Assembly (NCBI RefSeq): GCF_001007875.1
Contig: NZ_CP011412.1
Coordinates: 3,844,001 to 3,908,000 of the forward strand
Direction of reading: 5' to 3'
Origin: Sedimenticola thiotaurini
GTDB lineage: Bacteria > Pseudomonadota > Gammaproteobacteria > Chromatiales > Chromatiaceae
Length of the DNA: 64,000 nucleotides
Under the pieces are notes generated by a model. That model worked only from the letters and a program-made list of their open reading frames with translations. It did not search any database and was not told the origin of the DNA. The position numbers were made by a program, and so were the translations under genes. Numbering within the stretch: the stretch's first letter is position 1; every line of letters begins with the position of its first letter. Shown one piece after another: positions 57,874 through 64,000 of the stretch.

Positions 57874-57892
57874 GCCCGGCCTCTGGCCGGGC
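57874..57892. other. Perfect 8-bp GC hairpin between alaS and lysC
   Basis: GCCCGGCC (57874-57881) pairs with GGCCGGGC (57885-57892) over TCT. No T tract follows, and it lies 33 nt before lysC. Could attenuate or process the alaS-lysC message. Confidence 0.6.
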
Positions 57893-57925
57893 GAATCATG
57901 TAACTGGAAGCGAGTAGCACAATCA

Positions 57926-59158
57926 ATGGCCCTTATCGTACAGAAATACGGTGGCACATCGGTCGGCAGCATCGAGAGAATACAGGCGGTCGCAGAAAAG
58001 GTAGCTGCGGCGCGGGAGCGCGGCGATCAGTTAGTGGTGGTGGTTTCCGCCATGTCGGGGGAGACTAACCGGCTGATCGGTCTGGCGAAGGAGATTGAGG
58101 AGCACCCCTCTGCCCGTGAGATGGATGTGCTGGTATCGACCGGCGAGCAAGTGACTATCGCGCTGCTCTCCATGGCTCTGCACAAGATCGGTTGTCCGGC
58201 AAAATCCTATACCGGCGGGCAAGTGAATATCCTCACCGATAGTGCTCACAGTAAGGCCCGCATCCGTAAGATCGATGACATTAAGGTCCGGGCCGATCTG
58301 GACGCTGGCAGGGTGGTTGTCGTGGCCGGTTTCCAGGGGGTTGATGACCTGGGCAGCATTACCACCCTGGGACGGGGTGGTTCCGACACCACCGCGGTTG
58401 CGCTGGCGGCAGCCCTGAAGGCAGACGAGTGTCAGATATTCACCGATGTGGATGGTGTCTATACCACCGATCCCCGGGTGGAGCCCAAGGCGCGCCGCCT
58501 GAGCAAGATTTCATTTGAAGAGATGCTGGAGATGGCCAGTCTCGGATCCAAGGTATTGCAGATTCGGGCGGTTGAGTTCGCCGGTAAATACAATGTACCC
58601 CTGCGCGTACTGTCGAGTTTCGAAGAGGGCGAGGGAACCTTGATCACCTTTGAGGACAAGGGTATGGAAGACGCAAAGATATCAGGTATCGCGTTCAATC
58701 GCGATGAGGCTAAATTTACCATTCAGGGTGTGCAGGATCAGCCGGGTGTGGCCTATCGGATACTGGGGCCGATCTCCGATGCCAACATCGAAGTGGATAT
58801 GATTATCCAGAACATCGGACAGGATGGTACCACCGACTTCACCTTCACCGTGCACAGAAACGACTACGATAAGGCGTTGGCCATTCTCAATGGGGTGGCA
58901 CAGGAGGTGGGTGCCCGCGAAGTCAAAGGTGATAATACCATCGTAAAAATATCCCTGGTGGGCGTTGGTATGCGTTCCCATGCCGGTATTGCCAGCTCCA
59001 TGTTTGCCGCTCTCTCGAAAGAGGGAATCAATATTCGCATGATTTCCACATCCGAGATCAAGATCTCCGTAGTGGTTGATGAGAAGTATCTCGAACTGGG
59101 CGTTCGCGCGCTGCATGAGGCGTTCAATCTGTCAGCAGAACCTGCCAAGATCGGCTAG
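57926..59158 (+). CDS. lysC: Aspartate kinase
   Basis: 410 aa from ATG 57926 ([20 protein letters not shown]) with GGAAGCGAG upstream. Kinase domain with [26 protein letters not shown] and [13 protein letters not shown], then tandem ACT domains (~265-400) for lysine/threonine feedback. Monofunctional. First step of Lys/Thr/Met synthesis. A 10-bp stem-loop follows. Confidence 0.97.
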   Translation: MALIVQKYGGTSVGSIERIQAVAEKVAAARERGDQLVVVVSAMSGETNRLIGLAKEIEEHPSAREMDVLVSTGEQVTIALLSMALHKIGCPAKSYTGGQVNILTDSAHSKARIRKIDDIKVRADLDAGRVVVVAGFQGVDDLGSITTLGRGGSDTTAVALAAALKADECQIFTDVDGVYTTDPRVEPKARRLSKISFEEMLEMASLGSKVLQIRAVEFAGKYNVPLRVLSSFEEGEGTLITFEDKGMEDAKISGIAFNRDEAKFTIQGVQDQPGVAYRILGPISDANIEVDMIIQNIGQDGTTDFTFTVHRNDYDKALAILNGVAQEVGAREVKGDNTIVKISLVGVGMRSHAGIASSMFAALSKEGINIRMISTSEIKISVVVDEKYLELGVRALHEAFNLSAEPAKIG

Positions 59159-59169
59159 AGTCAACTCTC

Positions 59170-59200
59170 AGGAGTGCCGGGTCTGTCCGTCGGCACTCCT
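59170..59200 (+). other. Perfect 10-bp stem-loop after lysC
   Basis: AGGAGTGCCG (59170-59179) pairs with CGGCACTCCT (59191-59200) over an 11-nt loop. No T tract. Possible factor-assisted terminator or stabiliser of the lysC mRNA. Confidence 0.6.
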
Positions 59201-59405
59201 GGTGGAATAAGTTAACCAGCAATTCTTTTAATTCGTTTTGTTTATAGGCGGGTTAGCTGGTAAGATTCCACCGCTCTTTCGCCACATCTCCTGTGGGGTA
59301 AGTGCTTGGTTGGCGGCGTTTCTTTTCACTATCCTGGGGATGGAGTACCTCGGAGGGATCGTGTTCGGAATGCCATAGTCGGATATTAAACAGGGAGATT
59401 GGAAG

Positions 59406-59600
59406 ATGTTGATCTTGACACGCCGTGTAGGCGAGACTCTGATGATTGGCGATGAAGTAACCGTAACGGTTCTCGGTGTTAAGGGAAATCAGGTCCGTAT
59501 CGGTGTTAATGCCCCACGTGATGTTACCGTGCATCGTGAAGAGATTTACGAACGCATTAAGCGTGAGCAGCAGACTGATCAGGACATAGTGGACGAGTAA
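59406..59600 (+). CDS. csrA: Carbon storage regulator CsrA
   Basis: 64 aa, starts [18 protein letters not shown]; conserved [19 protein letters not shown] with the RNA-contacting Arg44 region. Dimeric RNA-binding protein that blocks ribosome access at GGA sites, controlling carbon flow, motility and biofilm. Sits between lysC and tRNA-Ser as in many gammaproteobacteria. Confidence 0.98.
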   Translation: MLILTRRVGETLMIGDEVTVTVLGVKGNQVRIGVNAPRDVTVHREEIYERIKREQQTDQDIVDE

Positions 59601-59612
59601 TCGTTTACCTGG

Positions 59613-59633
59613 ATGGGGCTGTTCAGGCCCCAT
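59613..59633 (+). terminator. Probable csrA terminator hairpin
   Basis: ATGGGGC (59613-59619) pairs with GCCCCAT (59627-59633) over TGTTCAG, 13 nt after the csrA stop. The following T content is weak (TGTATCT). Confidence 0.5.
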
Positions 59634-59690
59634 TGTATCTACTAGCAGTAAGTGGATCCGGTGGCGAAGTCATCAGGGATTGATTTGCCT

Positions 59691-59718
59691 TTAAAACGGC
59701 CCAAAAAAGCCGTTTTAA
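59691..59718. other. 10-bp AT-rich inverted repeat upstream of the tRNA cluster
   Basis: TTAAAACGGC (59691-59700) and GCCGTTTTAA (59709-59718) are perfect inverse copies around CCAAAAAA. It lies just upstream of the tRNA-Ser repeat region; role unknown. Confidence 0.5.
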
Positions 59719-59817
59719 ATTCAAAATCAGAGAAGCAAAACGAAAAAAAATGGGTTAGAATACCGCCTCTTTCGGGAGGGGGCTGAGCAAAGCCCGGCTC
59801 GTTTAATACGGAGTGAT

Positions 59818-59920
59818 CCCGAAGGGGGAGGTGCGAAGCACCGAATCACGCGCGCCCCTGATGGTCCGAAGGACCATTAAACGTGTGAACAGAATTTTGG
59901 AGAGCTGGCCGAGTGGCTGA
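59818..59920. repeat. Direct repeat with truncated tRNA-Ser 5' end, copy 1
   Basis: About 103 bp nearly identical to 59958-60061 (one extra G there). It contains short hairpins GGTGCGAAGCACC and GGTCCGAAGGACC and ends with 22 bp of tRNA-Ser (59899-59920, GGAGAGCTGGCCGAGTGGCT...), after which the tRNA sequence stops. So a tRNA-Ser pseudogene 5' end precedes the real gene by 141 bp. Confidence 0.88.
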
Positions 59921-59957
59921 CTAGGATCCGCAGGATCCTGAACGCCCGAAGGGCGGC

Positions 59958-60061
59958 CCCGAAGGGGGGAGGTGCGAAGCACCGAATCACGCGCGCCCCT
60001 GATGGTCCGAAGGACCATTAAACGTGTGAACAGAATTTTGGAGAGCTGGCCGAGTGGCTGA
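59958..60061. repeat. Direct repeat with tRNA-Ser 5' end, copy 2
   Basis: Second copy of the 59818-59920 unit; its end is the true start of tRNA-Ser. Confidence 0.88.
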
Positions 60062-60130
60062 AGGCGCGCCCCTGCTAAGGGCGTATACGTTAATAGCGTA
60101 TCGAGGGTTCGAATCCCTCGCTCTCCGCCA
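60040..60130 (+). tRNA. tRNA-Ser (GCT anticodon)
   Basis: 91 nt including encoded CCA. Acceptor GGAGAGC pairs with GCTCTCC; D-arm GGCCGAGTGGCTGAAGG; anticodon stem-loop CCCCTGCTAAGGG with GCT; long variable arm typical of class II tRNAs (GTATACGTTAATAGCGTAT); T-arm GAGGGTTCGAATCCCTC. Reads AGC/AGT. Confidence 0.97.
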
Positions 60131-60246
60131 TTATTTTGAACGACAGTGCAAAATCTGGTGATGGTGGACTGTTGACGAGTTCACGATTCGAACCCTCGAT
60201 TCAAATAGAAGGTTCGATTGCGGAGCAAAGCGACCGAAGGGAGCTC
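60113..60246. repeat. 134-bp tandem repeat downstream of tRNA-Ser, unit 1
   Basis: Starts with the last 18 nt of tRNA-Ser (60113-60130). Then spacer, then at 60185-60200 a perfect inverted copy of the tRNA-Ser T-arm (GATTCGAACCCTCGAT), then a linker with GCGGAGCAAAGCGACCG, running into the next tRNA 3' end at 60247. Confidence 0.92.
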
Positions 60247-60396
60247 ATCCCTCGCTCTCCGCCATTATTTTGAACGACAGTGCAAAATCTGGTGATGGTG
60301 GACTGTCGACGAGTTCACGATTCGAACCCTCGATTCAAATAGAAGGTTCGATTGCGGAGCAAAGCGACCGAAGGGAGCTCATCCCTCGCTCTCCGC
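60247..60396. repeat. 134-bp tandem repeat, unit 2 plus third tRNA-Ser 3' end
   Basis: Unit 2 (60247-60380) differs from unit 1 by one base seen (GTTGAC/GTCGAC). A third tRNA-Ser 3' end (ATCCCTCGCTCTCCGC) at 60381-60396 closes the array. Each unit begins with the tRNA end, so three 3' ends follow one gene body. Confidence 0.92.
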
Positions 60397-60465
60397 TATT
60401 GTCAAAGTCAGCTTTTTAGTTGACAAAGGAGGCGGAAATCTTCAGAATTCGCGCTCCAAAGTTAA

Positions 60466-60542
60466 GCGCCCGTAGCTCAGCTGGATAGAGTACCTGGCTA
60501 CGAACCAGGTGGTCGGAGGTTCGAATCCTTCCGGGCGCGCCA
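60466..60542 (+). tRNA. tRNA-Arg (ACG anticodon)
   Basis: 77 nt including CCA. Acceptor GCGCCCG pairs with CGGGCGC; D-loop AGCTCAGCTGGATAGAGT; anticodon stem CCTGG with loop CTACGAA (ACG); T-arm GGAGGTTCGAATCCTTC. Reads CGN codons after A-to-I editing. Confidence 0.97.
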
Positions 60543-60550
60543 TATAAACG

Positions 60551-60578
60551 AAAAGCTCACCCAACGGGTGGGCTTTTT
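60551..60578 (+). terminator. Terminator after tRNA-Arg
   Basis: GCTCACCC (60555-60562) pairs with GGGTGGGC (60566-60573) over AAC, followed by five T residues. Confidence 0.85.
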
Positions 60579-60598
60579 GTTTAAGCATACCCCAAAAG

Positions 60599-60692
60599 GG
60601 TTCGAACCTCCGACTTCAAAAGGGCGGTTCGACAAGGCCCGAAGGGCCGCCGCACGAGCGCAAAGCGCGAGTCATCCTTCCGGGCGCGCCAT
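60599..60692. repeat. Inverted T-arm copy plus direct 3'-end copy of tRNA-Arg
   Basis: 60599-60614 (GGTTCGAACCTCCGAC) is the reverse complement of the tRNA-Arg T-arm region with one mismatch. A linker with hairpins GGCCCGAAGGGCC and GCGCAAAGCGC follows. 60674-60692 repeats the tRNA-Arg 3' end (ATCCTTCCGGGCGCGCCAT) exactly, 149 bp after the original. Same plan as the tRNA-Ser units. Confidence 0.88.
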
Positions 60693-60704
60693 TTAAACCA
60701 AGTA

Positions 60705-60728
60705 GGCTCACCGCAAGGTGGGCCTTTT
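60705..60728 (+). terminator. Second terminator after the tRNA-Arg 3'-end copy
   Basis: GGCTCACC (60705-60712) pairs with GGTGGGCC (60717-60724) over GCAA, followed by four T residues. It resembles the 60551 terminator, so tRNA end and terminator were duplicated together. Confidence 0.75.
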
Positions 60729-61210
60729 GGGTTTATAGTGCTCGGGTCGGGTGAGAACGTCCCTGGTTCCACAACATGGCAGGGTGCCGTTGTGGACGAT
60801 GTGAAGTGCCGTCCGCATAGAGATTACCAGGGAATAAGTAAATTATCATACTCCATCAGACTTTTACCTTCCCAATCATCTGACCCCATCTTCTAGCGGT
60901 TCTCCTCCCGGACAATCCAGCACAACTAGAACTGGATTATCTCCTCCTTATCCGGGATGCAAAAGAGGCTGTCTGTGGCTTCCATAATATATTTCTATTT
61001 GAATCATTCTCCGGTAGTGGACACGCATTTCTGTTGCTGATTGCCAATCTGTTTTATTGCTGCAGATCGCTGATCGGGTATACCTTTGTTAAACACCTAT
61101 CCGGTTTAAATGTTGGAATTATGAGGGGCTCAAGGTTTCATGTGGATAGTCCGTCCGTTTCCCATCGGTGTGGTTTGGCAGTCGATTAACTATTCCAACG
61201 ACAAAAGATA
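60729..61210. other. Intergenic region after the tRNA cluster
   Basis: About 480 bp in which no gene, RNA or clear repeat was recognised. Confidence 0.5.
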
Positions 61211-62246
61211 GTGCCACAATCCAAATTACAAATACTGATAGCTCTTCTGGAGCAGATGTCCGATCTCGTAGTAGTGCTCGATTCGGCTGGCCGGATTATG
61301 CTATTCAACCACTCCTGTGAGGAATTGACCGGTTATCATCGTGACGAAGTGATTGGTCGTGATCTTATGGATCTGCTGGTACCACAAGCGCGGCTGAGTC
61401 GGGTGCGAGAGCGATTCAGCGAATCACTACAGTCAGATGCCATCCAGCCCGCAAAATATCCCTGGCGGACCATGAGTGGTGATGAGCGCTGGATCATGGC
61501 TTCGAGACAAGTAGAGCCTGTCAGGATGGCGACGCTGCGGTGGCGTTGCTGGAGCAGTCCGCTGGCAACATCCAATGGATGGCTTGATCTATCCGGATCA
61601 GTTCATCGGTGAGGCGGAAGAGAGCAGCCTGATCGATGAACTGACTGACGCCGTACTGATCCAGGCATTGCACCATACCCGGGATTGGCTGGATCAAGGG
61701 ATCATGCTGCATGTATCAGTAAACATCTCCATGGAAAATCTCAAAGCACTGGACTTTCCTGACCGGGTTGTAGGGGAGGCGGATGCGGCCGGAGTTCCGT
61801 TAAAGTATCTGGTATTGGAGCTGACCGAGAGCCGGTTACTCAAAAACCTGTTGATGATACTGGATATCCTGACACGCCTGCGCCTGCGGCAGGTCAGTCT
61901 CTCCATTGATGATTTTGGTACCGGTCACTCGTCACTGGTGCAGCTGCGCGATCTGCCTTTCGATGAACTCAAGGTGGATCGGAGCTTTGTCCATTTGGCC
62001 TGTCGCAATACATCCAGTCGGGCGATTTATGAGGCGAGTGTGGAGATGGCCGCACAACTCGGTATGACCTCCGTCGCGGAAGGGGTAGAGGACCTGGACG
62101 ATTGGGAGTTTCTGCAATCCAGCGGCGGTGATCTTGCCCAGGGCTATTTCATTGCCCGGCCCATGCCGGTGGAAGCCCTGCCGGAGTGGCTGGCTGACTG
62201 GGAGTTGCGCCGGCCAGAATTGATTGAACACCGTAACGGAAACTGA
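61211..62246 (+). pseudogene. PAS-EAL signalling gene with internal deletion and frameshift
   Basis: 61211-61612 encodes a PAS domain (LLEQMSDLVVVLDSAGRIMLFNHSCEELTGY) and then runs out of frame. From about 61515 another frame encodes an EAL phosphodiesterase domain starting at GGVAGAVRWQHPMDGLIYPD, where the EAL motif itself has become AGA, and continuing through LELTES, IDDFGTGHSSL, LKVDRSF, AEGVED and GYFIARPM to 62246. The PAS tail and EAL start (and probably a GGDEF domain) were lost. An ATG at 61575 could yield a 223-aa remnant, but catalysis is unlikely without the EAL glutamate. Confidence 0.83.
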
Positions 62247-62529
62247 TGTTCCTGATGGCGTCAGTGACCACTCATTTCAGTCTGGCCACTTGCCGTTGAA
62301 TCACAGGGGGGATTCGCCTGGTGAATCAATCCCCGGTGTCGAGCGGGTACGGATAACTCCCAATCCCTATGATGGGCTACATTTGATGTATGCTGTTCTG
62401 GTTTATCGACACAGGCCGGGGAGAGGGGTTTGCCGGTGCATGTTTGATCGACCCACGGGCAACAGGACCGGGTGATCCCGTTGCATTTTTGAAACTGCCT
62501 GGGCCATAGGGTCCGATCGAGGCGTAACC

Positions 62530-63477
62530 ATGGTCCCGCATGAGCAGGAATCTCCGCTGTTTATCTATCGCCTGGCAACTGAGCGCCAAGCGTTATTGTC
62601 AACCAAGGCGTCCCGTGGCATCCCGTCAAAAGCAGCTGACCGGTTGCTGGTGGCAACCTGGAACCTGACCAACTTCGGCCTGCAACAGCGTACAGATGAT
62701 GACCTGGCCCTGATGGCGGAAATCATCAGCTGGTTTGATCTGGTCGCCATTCAGGAGATTGCCGACTCCCTGGCCCATTTGCGTCTGTTGATGAGCTATC
62801 TGCCGGCCAGCTATCAGGTCATACTGTCGGACATCGGCGGCAATGATGAACGGGCTGGCTTCCTGTTCGACAGCGACAAGGTCAGCCGATTGGAGCTGGC
62901 CGCGGAGGTGGCGGTCCCGCCCAGCGACCGACGCTATATTCGCCTGCGGGGTGTTTCCGGTGCCTTCACCGGATTTGATCGCAATCCCTATGCGGTGGCT
63001 TTCCGGGCCGGTGCACTGGAGTTTACCGCGGTGTCTGCCCATCTGTTCTTTGGCAGCCACGCCTACTACGATGAGGACCGGCGTGCACTGGAGGCCTATG
63101 CCCTGGCCCGCTGGGCCGATCAGCGGCACAAGGCGGCCGGTGCCTACTCCCGGAACATCCTGGTGCTGGGGGACCTGAATCTGCCCATTCGGGACAACTC
63201 CAGCAATGTCTACAAGGCGTTGAAAGCGAAGCGCCTGATACTGCCGAAACACTCCACCACCATGGGCAGCAACCTGGCCGGTGACAAGGATTATGACCAG
63301 GTGGCTTTCCATTCGGGGGGGATGCAGGAGGCCTACCGGGGGCATTCGGGCGTGTTCGATTTTGATCGCGACCCTTTCTTCGCGGACGCCTGGGCGGTTG
63401 GACCTGACTATTTCAATCGGGCAGTGAAATACCATATTGCCGATCACCGGCCCTTGTGGGCAGAGTTTGAGATCTGA
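62530..63477 (+). CDS. Endonuclease/exonuclease/phosphatase-family protein
   Basis: 315 aa. EEP fold motifs in order: LLVATWNLTNFG, VAIQEIAD (metal Glu), VLGDLNLP, KDYDQVAF and the C-terminal ADHRPLWAEF with catalytic His. No signal peptide. Members cleave nucleic acids or phosphoesters; the substrate is unknown. No clear operon partner. About 280 bp upstream of it hold nothing recognisable. Confidence 0.87.
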   Translation: MVPHEQESPLFIYRLATERQALLSTKASRGIPSKAADRLLVATWNLTNFGLQQRTDDDLALMAEIISWFDLVAIQEIADSLAHLRLLMSYLPASYQVILSDIGGNDERAGFLFDSDKVSRLELAAEVAVPPSDRRYIRLRGVSGAFTGFDRNPYAVAFRAGALEFTAVSAHLFFGSHAYYDEDRRALEAYALARWADQRHKAAGAYSRNILVLGDLNLPIRDNSSNVYKALKAKRLILPKHSTTMGSNLAGDKDYDQVAFHSGGMQEAYRGHSGVFDFDRDPFFADAWAVGPDYFNRAVKYHIADHRPLWAEFEI

Positions 63478-63810
63478 CCGGGCAGTGTCTGCCCTGTGTC
63501 GTGTACCCGGCTTTGAAAACCAACCGACAGGCGATCTGTAGAGTCACTGAAACAGCTGGAGCTGGTGTTAATCAGTCGACAGCATCATCGGTACACCCGG
63601 TTCGGACTATTGCCGGTGGGGTGCTGTGAACGGGGCGCTTAGTTGGCCAGTTGACTCACATAGCCTGATCTACGATGCCGACGGTTCAGGTTTTTTCCTT
63701 TCTATGGCAGGGGCCGGATATGGCTTTGCACGGGTCGTTATGGGATTATCCCCGGTTTGGAAACGGCATGCCCGGCCCGGTGCGCCTGTCAGTGGAGTGG
63801 ATGTAGCGAT
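63478..63810. other. Intergenic region before the asparagine synthase gene
   Basis: About 330 bp; an 84-codon open frame here overlaps the next gene in another frame and is not supported. Nothing else recognised. Confidence 0.5.
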
Positions 63811-64000
63811 ATGTGTGGTTTTTTTCAGGTTGTTCAGAAGACGATTCCTGTCTCGAAAGAGAAGTTTGCCGCCGCCCTGAATACCCTGAGCCACCGGGGT
63901 CCTGATGACCAGGGTATCCACTATCTCGATTTCAAGCTGCCCACGGCGGACGGAGATGTATTGTGTCATGCCGCTTTCGGGCATCGGCGGCTGTCGATTC
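63811..64000 (+). CDS. asnB: Asparagine synthase (glutamine-hydrolysing), 5' part
   Basis: 63 codons to the window edge: MCGFFQVVQ with Cys2 as glutaminase nucleophile after Met removal, then LNTLSHRGPDDQG and FGHRRLSI, the class II glutamine amidotransferase signature of AsnB. It converts aspartate to asparagine using glutamine and ATP; relatives in polysaccharide clusters amidate other substrates, and the rest of the gene is needed to tell. Confidence 0.85.
   Translation, partial: MCGFFQVVQKTIPVSKEKFAAALNTLSHRGPDDQGIHYLDFKLPTADGDVLCHAAFGHRRLSI

Noticed and set aside
59803-60018. Minus-strand ORF with repeated RTIRGARDSVLRTSP
   Set aside because: It is a translation of the direct repeats around tRNA-Ser and not a gene.
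60113-60396. Tandem repeats that could suggest a CRISPR array
   Set aside because: Units are 134 bp, nearly identical throughout and begin with tRNA 3' ends; there are no short repeats with unique spacers and no cas genes.

Overview
The window reads as chromosome of a GC-rich gammaproteobacterium. Supporting this are the pncC-recA-recX-alaS-lysC-csrA-tRNA-Ser-tRNA-Arg backbone, a DsbC/XerD pairing and sigma-54 signalling. A sulfide:quinone oxidoreductase with all three catalytic cysteines, plus a hemerythrin protein, suggests a sulfur-oxidising microaerophile, perhaps of the Sedimenticola/Thiodiazotropha type. The lineage is inferred from gene content only.

Layout. 1-5.7 kb (minus): a sodium:solute symporter, an NtrC-type response regulator, a histidine kinase whose sensor is itself a symporter domain, and a small membrane protein. 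A good sigma-54 promoter and shared GTTACC palindromes link them. 5.9-16.8 kb: RCK potassium channel, hemerythrin, sqr, chemoreceptor, hemH, xerD, yajQ, a DsbC homologue whose CxxC has become SxxS, and a PP2C/FHA pair. 17.3-24.3 kb: a nitrogen-scavenging operon (allophanate hydrolase, three-gene ABC importer, double-domain nitrilase, GntR regulator) behind two identical 12-bp palindromes. 24.4-26.3 kb: VOC protein, an internally deleted DMT permease and an Ada-like alkyltransferase. 26.5-37.0 kb: a complete C-P lyase operon, phnCDEFGHIJKLMNP without phnO, with PhnF-type operators. 37.1-40.0 kb: mutS and a cupin.

40.06-51.13 kb is the most unusual part. About 11 kb of accessory DNA lies between mutS/cupin and pncC, bounded by 34-bp direct repeats with one mismatch. 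It carries a HlyB-type type I secretion ABC transporter and three secreted-protein genes. All three share an almost identical 648-bp block encoding 216 residues of EF-hand calcium loops, while their N-termini differ. Each lies next to small membrane or membrane-anchored proteins. One toxin-like gene has an in-frame amber codon, one partner gene has a frameshift in a T8 tract, and a 350-bp piece of the transporter is duplicated. The pattern resembles a polymorphic toxin/immunity array exported by a type I system. Two of the variable domains carry a colicin-like hydrophobic segment beside a four-helix membrane protein, as in pore-forming bacteriocins and their immunity proteins. Function is inferred.

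51.1-59.6 kb returns to housekeeping genes (pncC, a DUF3422 protein, recA, recX, alaS, lysC, csrA). 59.7-60.75 kb holds two tRNA genes embedded in unusual repeats: both are followed by an inverted copy of their own T-arm and then a direct copy of their 3' end. The window closes with a broken PAS-EAL gene, an endonuclease/exonuclease/phosphatase-family protein and the first 63 codons of an asparagine synthase.
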